Source of the DNA: Paenibacillus rhizovicinus
GTDB taxonomy: Bacteria; Bacillota; Bacilli; Paenibacillales; Paenibacillaceae
Direction: 5' to 3'
NCBI RefSeq assembly: GCF_010365285.1
Contig: NZ_CP048286.1
Location: 6,436,001-6,500,000 of the forward strand
Length of the DNA: 64,000 nt
The first letter of the stretch is position 1; the number at the start of each line of letters is the position of its first letter. The translations under genes and the position numbers were made by a program. The notes under the pieces are model-generated. The model searched no databases, had not been told where the DNA came from, and saw only the letters and a program-made list of their open reading frames with translations. Shown in pieces: positions 16,734 to 25,110 of this stretch.

Positions 16734-17652
16734 AGAAGAGCAATCCGGAAGAATCGTTAAAGCGCTGAGCGGGTATTATTATGTACGCCCTGCCGCGAAT
16801 CCTTCCGGAAGCGGCAGCGACATTCAATGCCGGGCAAGAGGGATCTTCAAGAAGCGCGGCGAATCGCCGCTTGTCGGCGATATCGTCGATTTCGAAGAGA
16901 CGGAGAACGGGGAAGGCGCGGTGAATGCAATCAAGCCGCGCTCGTCCGAATTGATTCGTCCGCCGGTGGCGAACGTGGATCTGGCCGTATTGGTGTTCTC
17001 CGTAACGGAGCCGGCATTGAATTTACAACTGCTCGACAAGTTTCTCGTTCATATCGAGCATGCCGGGATCCCGGCCGTCTTATGTCTAAGTAAACAGGAT
17101 TTAGCCGAGAACGGCGTGGAAACGGAAGAAGCGGCGCAGGCGATTCGCGACGTGCGGCGCGTTTACGAGCCCATCGGCTATGAAGTGATCGGAACCAGCT
17201 CGAAGCGAGGAGAGGGCACTGCCGAGCTCAAGGAACGGCTTCAGGGGCATTTGGCGGTGTTCGCCGGGCAATCCGGCGTTGGGAAATCTTCGCTGCTGAA
17301 TGCGCTCGTTCCGGGGCTTACGCTCGAAACGAACGCGATCAGCAACCGGCTGGGACGCGGCAAGCATACGACGCGCCATGTCGAGCTGATCGATATCGGC
17401 GGCGGCTTCGTGGCGGATACCCCGGGGTTCAGCCAGCTGGATTTCACCGAGCTCGGCATCGAAGAACTAGGCAGCTGTTTCAAAGAAATGAGGGAGCGGT
17501 CCTCCTCGTGCAAGTTCCGGGGCTGCACGCATATCCATGAGCCGGAATGCGCAGTGCTGGAAGCTTTGGAAAGAGGAGAAGTCTCGCCAAGCCGGCACGC
17601 CAATTACGTGCTGTTCATGGCAGAGATGAAAGAGAAAAAGCGGAGGTACTGA
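16702..17652 (+). CDS. rsgA: Small ribosomal subunit biogenesis GTPase RsgA
   Basis: A circularly permuted GTPase that helps mature the 30S subunit. It has an OB fold (about 15-85), a GTPase domain with G1 motif GQSGVGKSS from Gly189, and a zinc knuckle with Cys270, Cys275, His277 and Cys283. The start is an inference: the ATG at 16702 gives 316 residues and a short [13 protein letters not shown] leader before the conserved [13 protein letters not shown]. It lies inside prkC (32 bases of overlap in another frame) with only a weak CAGGAA-type site. An earlier in-frame start at 16576 would add 42 residues without family similarity. Confidence 0.9.
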   Translation: MEEQTQPSSNKEEQSGRIVKALSGYYYVRPAANPSGSGSDIQCRARGIFKKRGESPLVGDIVDFEETENGEGAVNAIKPRSSELIRPPVANVDLAVLVFSVTEPALNLQLLDKFLVHIEHAGIPAVLCLSKQDLAENGVETEEAAQAIRDVRRVYEPIGYEVIGTSSKRGEGTAELKERLQGHLAVFAGQSGVGKSSLLNALVPGLTLETNAISNRLGRGKHTTRHVELIDIGGGFVADTPGFSQLDFTELGIEELGSCFKEMRERSSSCKFRGCTHIHEPECAVLEALERGEVSPSRHANYVLFMAEMKEKKRRY

Positions 17653-17653
17653 C

Positions 17654-18298
17654 ATGTCTATCATAGCACCATCGATCCTGTCCGCGAACTTCGCGGCACT
17701 CGCAGAAGAAATCAAAGACGTGGAACGTGCCGGAGCGGATTGGATTCATATCGACGTCATGGACGGCCATTTCGTGCCGACGCTGACTTTTGGCCCAATG
17801 ATTATCCAAGCCGTGAGGCCGGCAACGAAGCTCGTATTCGACGTCCATCTCATGATCGAGCAGCCGGAGCTGCACATTCCGAATTACGTCGCGGCGGGAG
17901 CGGATCGAATTACCGTTCATGCAGAGGCCTGCGTCCATTTGCACCGCGTCATCCATCAAATCAAAGAAGCCGGTCTGCCTGCGGGCGTAGCGCTGAATCC
18001 GGCTACGCCGATCCATGTATTGGAGAACGTCATCGACGATATCGACATGGTATTGATCATGACGGTCAATCCCGGCTTCGGCGGCCAGAAGTTCATCCCG
18101 CAATCGCTGAACAAGATTCGCCAGCTGCGCGAGCTGCTGACGGCGCGCGGACGCGGCGACATGCTCATTCAGGTCGACGGCGGCATTAACGCCGATACGG
18201 CTCCGCTCGTCAGGGAAGCGGGAAGCGACGTCTTCGTAGCAGGCAATGCCGTGTTTACCGAACGGGATCGCGCGGCGGCCATCGCTGCACTGCGTTAA
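17654..18298 (+). CDS. rpe: Ribulose-phosphate 3-epimerase
   Basis: Interconverts ribulose 5-phosphate and xylulose 5-phosphate in the pentose phosphate pathway. The 214-residue barrel shows the metal-ligand segments [32 protein letters not shown] and [14 protein letters not shown] lies seven bases before the ATG. It starts one base after rsgA stops, keeping the order seen in B. subtilis. Confidence 0.95.
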   Translation: MSIIAPSILSANFAALAEEIKDVERAGADWIHIDVMDGHFVPTLTFGPMIIQAVRPATKLVFDVHLMIEQPELHIPNYVAAGADRITVHAEACVHLHRVIHQIKEAGLPAGVALNPATPIHVLENVIDDIDMVLIMTVNPGFGGQKFIPQSLNKIRQLRELLTARGRGDMLIQVDGGINADTAPLVREAGSDVFVAGNAVFTERDRAAAIAALR

Positions 18299-18310
18299 GG
18301 GGCGTTTCGC

Positions 18311-18568
18311 ATGGGTGAGCGTCTGAAGAAAGCATTCCTGCTGTTCCTGTACAGCGCCGGGTGCGGCATCTTTTTGTTCGTGTTCACGATTATGAAGGGC
18401 ATGGCGAACCTGGCGTTCTCCTTGCTTGCCGTACTCATCGCGATCCATTACTTCAAGCGGGTCTCGTCGATCCGCTCGCGCATTGCGTTTGTCGTGCTCG
18501 CGCTGCTGTTTTTTCTTATTTCCGTCTTTATCTATGCAGCCGTAACGGCTGCAAAAACCGCTCCTTAG
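18311..18568 (+). CDS. Small integral membrane protein of unknown function
   Basis: An 85-residue hydrophobic protein with about three membrane helices (FLLFLYSAGCGIFLFVF; LAFSLLAVLIAIHYF; VVLALLFFLISVFIYAAV) separated by basic loops. AAGGGG lies about eight bases before the ATG and it starts 12 bases after rpe, so it belongs to the same transcript. I do not recognise a family. It occupies the place of thiN in B. subtilis but is unrelated to it. A strong terminator follows. Confidence 0.7.
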   Translation: MGERLKKAFLLFLYSAGCGIFLFVFTIMKGMANLAFSLLAVLIAIHYFKRVSSIRSRIAFVVLALLFFLISVFIYAAVTAAKTAP

Positions 18569-18644
18569 AAGGGTTCACTGACAGGGCATCGGCTAAAGCC
18601 AAGTCCTCCGGGTTGGAATAGGACAGTCTTCGGGCGCATAGGAT

Positions 18645-18679
18645 GGTTACATGAACGAACGTTCTTGTAGCCTTTTTTT
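18645..18679 (+). terminator. Intrinsic terminator closing the coaBC-rpe run
   Basis: A 12-bp stem with one mismatch (GGTTACATGAAC with GTTCTTGTAGCC) and a GAAC loop is followed by seven Ts. Confidence 0.85.
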
Positions 18680-18727
18680 GTGGGAACTTACTTGAAGGCG
18701 GGGAACTGTTACGGATGTTTATCACCT

Positions 18728-18782
18728 GCTGTCAGGGCGAGTTGCGCCAAGGCTATCCTTGCTCATGCGAGGCAACGACAGC
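18728..18782 (+). other. Potential four-way junction RNA upstream of spoVM
   Basis: An outer stem GCTGTC/GACAGC encloses three directly adjacent hairpins: GGCG-AGTTG-CGCC (18736-18748), AAGG-CTAT-CCTT (18749-18760) and GCTC-ATGC-GAgGC with one bulge (18761-18773). It is too short for a tRNA and I recognise no known RNA family. It may be a structured leader of spoVM or chance. Confidence 0.3.
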
Positions 18783-18845
18783 TTGTATTCTGCCTGCAGA
18801 TGCTCTTTCAGTGCAGTGCCAGCAAAACCTTAGGAGGGGTGGAGC

Positions 18846-18926
18846 ATGAAATTTTACACAATCAAGCTGCCGAAGTTTTTAGGTGGCTTTGTGAAGGCGA
18901 TTCTAAATACGTTTCAGAAGAGCTAA
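18846..18926 (+). CDS. spoVM: Stage V sporulation protein SpoVM
   Basis: A 26-residue amphipathic peptide, starting MKFYTIKLPKFLGGF, nearly the same as B. subtilis SpoVM. It recognises the convex forespore membrane, anchors the SpoIVA coat platform and inhibits FtsH. Pro9 is present, which in B. subtilis is needed for localisation. A strong AGGAGG lies eight bases before the ATG. It sits between rpe and rpmB as in B. subtilis, with its own terminator. Expression should be mother-cell specific, but I could not identify a convincing sigma-E promoter. Confidence 0.96.
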   Translation: MKFYTIKLPKFLGGFVKAILNTFQKS

Positions 18927-19030
18927 CGGCGGCGCTCCGAACGGCAGCCCCTGGAACGGCCCTGAGCATGCGGGAATCTGAGCGCGAAAGAACCGTAAGT
19001 GGCGGCGGAGCTTTCGCGTTTAGACATGCA

Positions 19031-19062
19031 AAAAAGCACCTGATATGGATCAGGTGCTTTTT
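19031..19062. terminator. Bidirectional terminator between spoVM and rpmB
   Basis: A perfect 14-bp stem (AAAAAGCACCTGAT with its complement) and an ATGG loop; the A-rich and T-rich arms supply T-tracts for both strands, serving spoVM (+) and rpmB (-). Confidence 0.85.
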
Positions 19063-19080
19063 GTTCATGGCTTTATGCCA

Positions 19081-19269
19081 CTATACACGTGTAACAAGAC
19101 CGGATTTAAGAGCACGAGTGCTGACATAAACGCGTTTTGGCTTGCCGTTAACTAGGATTCTAACTTTCTGAACGTTAACGCCCCAAGAGCGGCGGGTTTT
19201 GTTGTTAGCGTGCGAAACGTTGTTACCTACGCCAGGGCCTTTGCCCGTAACGAAACATTTGCGAGACAT
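19081..19269 (-). CDS. rpmB: 50S ribosomal protein L28
   Basis: A 62-residue large-subunit protein, start [17 protein letters not shown], with the conserved [11 protein letters not shown] and [23 protein letters not shown] segments (split here only for length). GGGAGGTG lies upstream of the start on the - strand. Upstream in-frame extension to 19491 has no similarity and crosses the promoter. Divergent from the Asp23 gene, as in B. subtilis. Confidence 0.96.
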   Translation of the reverse strand: MSRKCFVTGKGPGVGNNVSHANNKTRRSWGVNVQKVRILVNGKPKRVYVSTRALKSGLVTRV

Positions 19270-19316
19270 GGAATACACCTCCCTTAAAGAATCACTGCAA
19301 ACAAACAGACTCCAAT

Positions 19317-19345
19317 ATAATAGCACAAGTATTGGCTTTCTACAA
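19317..19345 (-). promoter_or_regulatory. Candidate sigma-A promoter for rpmB
   Basis: On the - strand TTGTAG and TATTAT are 17 bases apart, with TGC ahead of the -10 (extended -10). The implied leader is about 40 bases. Confidence 0.5.
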
Positions 19346-19419
19346 GCGCTTGTCAACATTCGTTTCTGCCCTCTACAGCTTAAAAAATGAAGAAAAGAGT
19401 CGAGAATGGGGGGCTGGAC

Positions 19420-19448
19420 TTCAAAATCGTTCAAATTTATAGTACAAT
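19420..19448 (+). promoter_or_regulatory. Candidate sigma-A promoter for the Asp23 gene
   Basis: TTCAAA and TACAAT are 17 bases apart; the start codon follows about 40 bases later. Confidence 0.4.
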
Positions 19449-19489
19449 GTGGTTTAGTCCATAATAAAACGGTGAAGGAGTGGTTTTCC

Positions 19490-19849
19490 ATGCCTGTGCA
19501 GATTAATTCCGAATTCGGAAACGTATTTATAACCGATCATGTGATTTCCGTCCTTGCCGGTTCAGCAGCGATGGATTGTTATGGACTGGTAGGCATGGCT
19601 TCAAGAAAGCAGCTCAAAGACGGCATAGCCGAGCTGCTGGGTCGAGATAATCTGTCGCGCGGTGTAGAAGTCCACCGAGAGAACGATTTCTTACACATAG
19701 ATTTATACATCATCGTTAGCTACGGCACAAAAATTTCCGAAGTCGCACATAACATTCAGTCGAAAGTGAAATATGTGATGAACGAGGTTGTCGGCGTTAA
19801 GGTAGACGTTGTCAATATTTTTGTCCAAGGCGTACGGGTATCTCGGTAG
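19490..19849 (+). CDS. Asp23/Gls24 family envelope stress protein (YloU-like)
   Basis: A 119-residue protein starting [18 protein letters not shown]. The segments [25 protein letters not shown] and [13 protein letters not shown] are typical of Asp23/Gls24 (DUF322) proteins. Family members form membrane-associated assemblies linked to envelope stress or fatty-acid metabolism. GAAGGAG lies nine bases before the ATG at 19490. It precedes the fakA-like gene, as yloU precedes yloV in B. subtilis. Confidence 0.9.
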   Translation: MPVQINSEFGNVFITDHVISVLAGSAAMDCYGLVGMASRKQLKDGIAELLGRDNLSRGVEVHRENDFLHIDLYIIVSYGTKISEVAHNIQSKVKYVMNEVVGVKVDVVNIFVQGVRVSR

Positions 19850-19865
19850 GAAGGGGTAATCACGC

Positions 19866-21710
19866 TTGATTAAACGCTTTATTAACGGCTCGGATTTTAT
19901 GAGCATGGTCCTGAGCGGAGCGGACAATCTGCACCAAAACGAAGCGCGCATAAACGCTCTGAATGTATTCCCGGTTCCGGACGGAGATACGGGATCCAAT
20001 ATGAATTTGACGATGACCTCGGGCAAGCGCGAACTTCAAAAATATCCGAATCCTGCAGTGGGCAAAGTTGCGGAAGCGCTTTCTAAAGGCCTGCTGATGG
20101 GTGCGCGGGGCAATTCCGGCGTTATCTTGTCCCAGCTGTTCAGAGGCTTCTCCAAGAGCATCGCCGCCCAAGAGCAAATCGATGCGCAGCAGTTTGCTGC
20201 GGCTTTGCAGAATGGCGTCGATTTGGCATACAAAGCGGTTGTGAAGCCGGTCGAAGGCACTATACTGACAGTGGCCAAAGACACGGCTAGGCATGCCGTA
20301 ACGTTTGCGAAGCGCAATAACGATATCGTTCAGCTCCTGCAGGAGATCCACACTAGAGCCCAAGAGTCGCTGGCTCGCACGCCTGATCTGCTGCCGGTAC
20401 TGAAACAAGTCGGCGTCGTCGATTCCGGCGGGCAAGGTCTCGTCTGTATTTACGAAGGCTTCCTGAGCAGCATCGCCCAGGAACTCGGAGGCTCGAATGA
20501 TCAACCGATCGGCTCGGAAGCGGCTATGCCTTTCCGTGTTCCGGCTGCCGGAAAACCTCCGGTTGCCGCGCCGCCGCGTCCGACGGCTTTCCAGCATGCC
20601 AGCGCGCAATCCAAAATCGAAACGGAACATATCGAGTTTTTGTACGATATGGAGTTTTTCATCAACCGTAAGCAGACGGGCCGCACGGGCCTGCGTTTCG
20701 ACGAGGCGCTGTTCAAAGGCATGCTGAGCAGGGACGGGGATTCCATTCTCGTCATTGTGGACGATGATATCATTAAAGTTCATGTGCATACGCGCAAGCC
20801 GGGCGACGTGCTCAACTATGCGCTTCCGTACGGCGAGCTGACGGAAATTCATATTTTGAACATGCGCGAGCAGCACCGCGATCTGCTGCATGAAGAAGAG
20901 AGCGCAGCGGTTACGAGCGGTATTCAATCCGGATCGGTAGAAGTGCTTCCGGAAACGGCAGTCGTCGAAGAAGCCGCGCTCGGCTTGGCTGTCTCCGAAG
21001 TGCTGACGGGTACGCCTGCGGATGCGTTGTCCGCTGAACAGGCTCATGAATGGGCGCCGTTCGGCCTCATTGCGGTTGCAATGGGAGAAGGCATTCGATC
21101 GATCTTCCTCGACAACAATGTAGACGTCGTATTGACCGGCGGGCAGACGATGAACCCGTCGACGGAAGATTTCGTGAAGGCGATCGAATCACTCTCGGCG
21201 GAGCACATCTACTTGCTGCCGAATAACAGCAATATTATTCTAGCCGCAGGGCAGGCAGCGGAACTCAGCGGGCGAAACGTAACCGTTATCGGCACGAAGA
21301 ACATTCCGCAGGGCTTGGCTGCCGTACTGGCCTTCCGTGAAGAGGAAGCGGCGGAAGTCAATACGCATGCGATGAACGAGGCCGTGCTCCATGTGCGGTC
21401 AGGCCAAGTGACGAATGCGGTCCGGAATACGACCATTGACGGCATTTCCATTCATGAAGGCGATTATATCGGAATTATGGAGAAGACGATCGTCACCGCT
21501 GCACCAAGCCTGCAAGAAACGTGCAGAGAGCTGCTTGGGCGCATGCTGGAGGACGGCGGCGAGTTGGTTACCGTATTGACCGGCGAGCAGGCGAAAGCGT
21601 CGGATACGGCTGAATTGACGGCCTGGGCCAGGGAGATGTTCCCGGATGCGGAGTTTGAAGTCCACGAAGGCGGCCAGCCGCTGTATCCGTACTTAATAGC
21701 GGTCGAATAG
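19866..21710 (+). CDS. fakA: Fatty acid kinase catalytic subunit FakA (DAK2 domain, YloV-like)
   Basis: Phosphorylates fatty acids bound to a FakB (DegV) partner, feeding exogenous fatty acids into phospholipids. The 614-residue protein has an N-terminal DhaL/DAK2 domain with the metal-binding PDGDTGSNM at about residues 38-46 and MGARGNSGVILSQ, followed by the FakA central and C-terminal domains. The start is TTG with AGGAAGGGG about nine bases upstream. It is longer than the usual 550 residues, partly through a Pro/Ala-rich segment around residues 220-245. A DegV gene follows after 10 bases. Confidence 0.88.
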   Translation: MIKRFINGSDFMSMVLSGADNLHQNEARINALNVFPVPDGDTGSNMNLTMTSGKRELQKYPNPAVGKVAEALSKGLLMGARGNSGVILSQLFRGFSKSIAAQEQIDAQQFAAALQNGVDLAYKAVVKPVEGTILTVAKDTARHAVTFAKRNNDIVQLLQEIHTRAQESLARTPDLLPVLKQVGVVDSGGQGLVCIYEGFLSSIAQELGGSNDQPIGSEAAMPFRVPAAGKPPVAAPPRPTAFQHASAQSKIETEHIEFLYDMEFFINRKQTGRTGLRFDEALFKGMLSRDGDSILVIVDDDIIKVHVHTRKPGDVLNYALPYGELTEIHILNMREQHRDLLHEEESAAVTSGIQSGSVEVLPETAVVEEAALGLAVSEVLTGTPADALSAEQAHEWAPFGLIAVAMGEGIRSIFLDNNVDVVLTGGQTMNPSTEDFVKAIESLSAEHIYLLPNNSNIILAAGQAAELSGRNVTVIGTKNIPQGLAAVLAFREEEAAEVNTHAMNEAVLHVRSGQVTNAVRNTTIDGISIHEGDYIGIMEKTIVTAAPSLQETCRELLGRMLEDGGELVTVLTGEQAKASDTAELTAWAREMFPDAEFEVHEGGQPLYPYLIAVE

Positions 21711-21720
21711 GGGTGCGAAG

Positions 21721-22575
21721 ATGGGCGGAATAAAAATCGTAACAGACAGCACGGCAGACATCCCGAAGCGCGTCAGAGAGCAGCTGGGCATCGAGATGAT
21801 CCCGCTAAAGGTCATATTCGGGACAGATTCTTTCCTGGATGGCATTTCGATTTCGAACGAACAATTTTACGAGCGGCTCACTTCCTCGAGCACGCTGCCG
21901 ACGACGTCGCAGCCTTCTCCTGTCGAGTTCACCGAGGCGTACGAGAGGCTGATGAAGAAGTTTCCGGATTCCGCGATCATTTCCATTCATCTAGCCGCGG
22001 TCTTGAGCGGTACGTTCCAATCGGCGATTATTGGCTCGACGATGATGGAGCAGGCCGGCGACGTGACGGTCATCGATTCCAAATCCGTTTCCTACGGTCT
22101 TGGGATGCAAGTCGTGAAAGCGGCTGAAATGGCAAATGCCGGAGCGTCGAAGGACGAAATCGTGGCAGCGGTCGAAGCGATCCAACAAGACATGAAAATG
22201 TACTTCCTCGTCGATACGCTCGAGTATTTGCAGAAGGGCGGCCGGATCGGCAAAGCCGCGGCGCTCTTCGGTTCGATTCTGAACATCAAGCCGATTCTGA
22301 AGCTCGACAAGGAAGGCGAGGTTTCCGCGGTCGACAAGGTGCGGGGCACGAAGAAAGCGATGCAGCGCATTATCGATTTGTTCAAGGCCGATTTCGGCAA
22401 CGATCCGATTGAAATGACGGTGGGCTGGACGCATAAGCGCGAGCTGGCGCTTGAGCTTGCCGCGCTTGCGCAAGCGCAGTTGAACGTACATCATATCAGG
22501 CAAACGGATATCGGCTCGGTTATCGGAACGCATGCCGGTCCCGGAGCTGCGGCATTATTCATTACACGGGTGTGA
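21721..22575 (+). CDS. DegV family fatty-acid-binding protein (FakB-like)
   Basis: A 284-residue DegV protein starting MGGIKIVTDSTADIPK, with the fatty-acid-binding motifs TSQPSPVEF and a conserved AAVLSGTFQSA loop. FakB proteins present acyl chains to FakA. The adjacent fakA-like gene supports this role; acyl specificity cannot be read from the sequence. A GGGGTGCG site precedes the ATG. recG follows almost without a gap. Confidence 0.88.
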   Translation: MGGIKIVTDSTADIPKRVREQLGIEMIPLKVIFGTDSFLDGISISNEQFYERLTSSSTLPTTSQPSPVEFTEAYERLMKKFPDSAIISIHLAAVLSGTFQSAIIGSTMMEQAGDVTVIDSKSVSYGLGMQVVKAAEMANAGASKDEIVAAVEAIQQDMKMYFLVDTLEYLQKGGRIGKAAALFGSILNIKPILKLDKEGEVSAVDKVRGTKKAMQRIIDLFKADFGNDPIEMTVGWTHKRELALELAALAQAQLNVHHIRQTDIGSVIGTHAGPGAAALFITRV

Positions 22576-22585
22576 GGTCATGGGG

Positions 22586-24634
22586 ATGAAGCTGGATGAA
22601 ATACCCGTCCGGCAAATGAAAGGCGTGAGTGCTCAGAAAGAACTGGAGCTTCACGCCTTTGGCGTTCATACGATCGCGGATTTGCTGGACTATTTTCCGT
22701 TTCGATACGAAGATTATCGCATTCGGACACTTGGGGAAGCGAAAGACGGCGAGAAGGCGACAGTAGAAGGCAAAATCATGGGCAATCCGCTGCTGCAGCG
22801 GTATGGACGAGCAAAGACGCGGCTGACCTGCAAAATTGCGATCGACGGCGTGCTGGTGACGGCGGTATGGTTCAACCGCCACTTCTTGCAGGAGCAGCTC
22901 GTTCCGGGGCGCGACATTATCCTGACGGGGAAATGGGAGCAGAAGCGGCTGCAAATCACCGTGACGGACTCGGAGTTTCCCGACAAAGGCACGGCGCGTT
23001 CAGGCACGCTGCAATCCGTCTACTCTGTCGGCGGAAGCGTAACGCAGCAGTGGATGCGCAAGACGATCACGCAAGCGATCGCTCAATACGGCTCGATGGT
23101 GGAGGAAACGCTGCCGGTCGAACTCATGGACAAGTATGATTTTATGCTGCGTCGCGAAGCGGTGAGGCATATCCATCAGCCCGACGACATTGCACAAGGA
23201 CAAGCTGCCAGACGCCGGCTCGTGTACGAGGAGCTGTTCTTGTTCCAGCTGAAGCTGCAGGCATACCGCTCCATGAACCGCAAACGGATGGACGGCGTCG
23301 CCCATGTGGTCGATGCGGAGTCGATCAGAGCATTCTCGCGGACGCTGCCTTTCGAATTGACGGATTCGCAGAAGAAGGTCGTCAACGAAATTCTGATCGA
23401 TATGCGCTCGCATGCCTGCATGAATCGACTGCTGCAGGGGGATGTCGGCTCCGGCAAGACGGTCGTCGCTGCGATCGCGCTGTTTGCGACTGTCAAAGCG
23501 GGTCACCAAGGCGCGCTCATGGTGCCGACGGAGATTCTTGCCGAGCAGCATTACCGTTCCTTGCAGAACCTGCTGGGCAGCATAGGCTTGCAAGTGTCGC
23601 TGTTGACCGGCAGTTTGACTGAGAAGAAACGGCGCGAAGTCCTTGCAGGTCTGCAAATGGGGCTGACCGACGTCGTGGTCGGCACGCAGGCCATAATCCA
23701 GGACGGCGTCTTCTTCCGCAGTCTCGGGCTTGTCGTAACGGATGAGCAGCATCGCTTCGGCGTTAATCAGCGAAGCGTTCTGCGACGCAAAGGGTTGAAT
23801 CCCGACGTATTGACGATGACGGCAACGCCGATTCCGCGGACGCTTGCCATTACGGCGTTCGGGGATCTGGATGTCTCCACGCTGAAGGAGAGACCGCATG
23901 GCCGAAAGCCGATCCAGACGAATTGGGTCAAGCATTCCATGCTTGACCGCGTGCTCGGATTCATACGCCGGGAAGCGGAGGCAGGCAGACAGTGTTATTT
24001 CATCTGCCCGCTGATCGAGGAGTCGGACAAGCTGGATGTACAGAACGCCATCGACCTGCATGTTCAAATCCAGCAGGCGTTTCCGGATTTGAGAATCGGC
24101 CTGCTTCACGGCAGGTTGTCGGCTGCGGAGAAGGACGAGGTCATGCGGGCTTTCGGCGCGAATGAAGTGCATGTTCTCGTAGCGACGACGGTCGTGGAAG
24201 TAGGCGTCGATGTGCCGAACGCGACGCTGATGGTCATCATGGACGCCGATCGTTTCGGTTTATCGCAGCTGCATCAGCTGCGCGGGCGCGTTGGCCGCGG
24301 CGGCCATCAGTCGTATTGCGTGCTCATTGCCGATCCGAAGTCGGAAACCGGCCGCGAACGGATGAAGATCATGACGGAGACGGATGACGGATTCGAGGTG
24401 TCCAGGCGGGATTTGGAGCTGCGGGGGCCAGGCGACTTCTTCGGTACCAAACAGAGCGGGGTGCCGGATTTCAAGCTGGCCGACATGGCCGCGGATTTCG
24501 CGGTGCTGGAAGAGGCGCGCGACGATGCTGCGGAACTGACGGCCAAAGCTGAATTTTGGACCGAAGCGCCCTATGCGCGGCTCCGTGAAGCTCTCCGGAA
24601 AGATCAACTTTTTCAAGGAGAACTTTTGGACTAG
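22586..24634 (+). CDS. recG: ATP-dependent DNA helicase RecG
   Basis: Branch-migration helicase acting on stalled forks and Holliday junctions. The protein has an N-terminal wedge/OB domain (about 1-230), Walker A GDVGSGKT, a DEQHRFGV box and the C-terminal GRVGRGGHQSYC motif VI. The ATG at 22586 gives 682 residues, the same as B. subtilis RecG, and sits seven bases after GAGGT; an ATG at 22580 is too close to that site. The gene starts ten bases after the DegV stop. Confidence 0.95.
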   Translation: MKLDEIPVRQMKGVSAQKELELHAFGVHTIADLLDYFPFRYEDYRIRTLGEAKDGEKATVEGKIMGNPLLQRYGRAKTRLTCKIAIDGVLVTAVWFNRHFLQEQLVPGRDIILTGKWEQKRLQITVTDSEFPDKGTARSGTLQSVYSVGGSVTQQWMRKTITQAIAQYGSMVEETLPVELMDKYDFMLRREAVRHIHQPDDIAQGQAARRRLVYEELFLFQLKLQAYRSMNRKRMDGVAHVVDAESIRAFSRTLPFELTDSQKKVVNEILIDMRSHACMNRLLQGDVGSGKTVVAAIALFATVKAGHQGALMVPTEILAEQHYRSLQNLLGSIGLQVSLLTGSLTEKKRREVLAGLQMGLTDVVVGTQAIIQDGVFFRSLGLVVTDEQHRFGVNQRSVLRRKGLNPDVLTMTATPIPRTLAITAFGDLDVSTLKERPHGRKPIQTNWVKHSMLDRVLGFIRREAEAGRQCYFICPLIEESDKLDVQNAIDLHVQIQQAFPDLRIGLLHGRLSAAEKDEVMRAFGANEVHVLVATTVVEVGVDVPNATLMVIMDADRFGLSQLHQLRGRVGRGGHQSYCVLIADPKSETGRERMKIMTETDDGFEVSRRDLELRGPGDFFGTKQSGVPDFKLADMAADFAVLEEARDDAAELTAKAEFWTEAPYARLREALRKDQLFQGELLD

Positions 24635-24655
24635 TTTTTAAAGCGGAATTCCCGG

Positions 24656-24664
24656 CATATAGTA
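24656..24664 (+). promoter_or_regulatory. Sigma-K/sigma-E-like -10 element
   Basis: CATATAGTA matches CATA-N3-TA, the sigma-K -10 pattern, and partly the sigma-E pattern. It lies about 90 bases before a sporulation gene. No clear -35 was seen. Confidence 0.35.
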
Positions 24665-24752
24665 CATCTATAGGAAGGTTGGAAGGCGAGCCGTTGCACT
24701 TGGAGCTTGAAACGACGGCCGCTGAAGCTGGACGGAGGTGCTATAACCGGAG

Positions 24753-25040
24753 ATGAGCTATACAAAATTTGGCATTCGGCCCGAGCTGGTTGAGCGCGTA
24801 AAAGTAAAAATGAAAAATCCGGTCATTAAGGACCGGATTAAAATGCTGCTGAACGGCGTCAACAAGTATGATTTGCAAGACCGCGTCAAGGTACGGAAAC
24901 TCGTCCGCATGGCGGCAGGCATCATGCAGGAGAACGTGACCGAACAGCAGGAAGAACAGCTGATCGCATTCATCGTTGCACAGAAAATCGATCCGAACAA
25001 TACGCTGCACTTAATTAAATTATGGGCGATGTTCCGCTGA
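24753..25040 (+). CDS. SpoVIF-like sporulation protein
   Basis: A 95-residue, helical, charged protein (MSYTKFGIRPELVERV...). The middle, with KYDLQDRVKVRKLVRMAA and the following EQQEEQLIAFIV, resembles the stage VI sporulation protein F family, needed for spore coat maturation and resistance in B. subtilis. This assignment is from recall of the family pattern, not a search. GGAGGTG lies 12 bases before the ATG. A sporulation-type -10 upstream agrees. The stop codon lies inside the terminator hairpin. Confidence 0.65.
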   Translation: MSYTKFGIRPELVERVKVKMKNPVIKDRIKMLLNGVNKYDLQDRVKVRKLVRMAAGIMQENVTEQQEEQLIAFIVAQKIDPNNTLHLIKLWAMFR

Positions 25041-25064
25041 TCCTTCGGGGTCGGCGGTTTTTTT
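25034..25064 (+). terminator. Terminator overlapping the SpoVIF-like stop codon
   Basis: A 10-bp stem (CCGCTGATCC with GGGTCGGCGG, including two G-T pairs), a TTCG tetraloop and seven Ts. Confidence 0.85.
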
Positions 25065-25110
25065 ATTGCAACTAGCCATTGCAAGGCCAGCGTCAGGTCA
25101 CGTCGAAGCC

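Noticed and set aside
18728..18782. A tRNA gene
   Set aside because: Cloverleaf-like, but only 55 bases, with 4-bp arms, no T-loop motif and no anticodon arm of five pairs.
23000..24172. 390-codon open frame antisense to recG
   Set aside because: No ribosome site or family similarity; recG is intact and explains the DNA.
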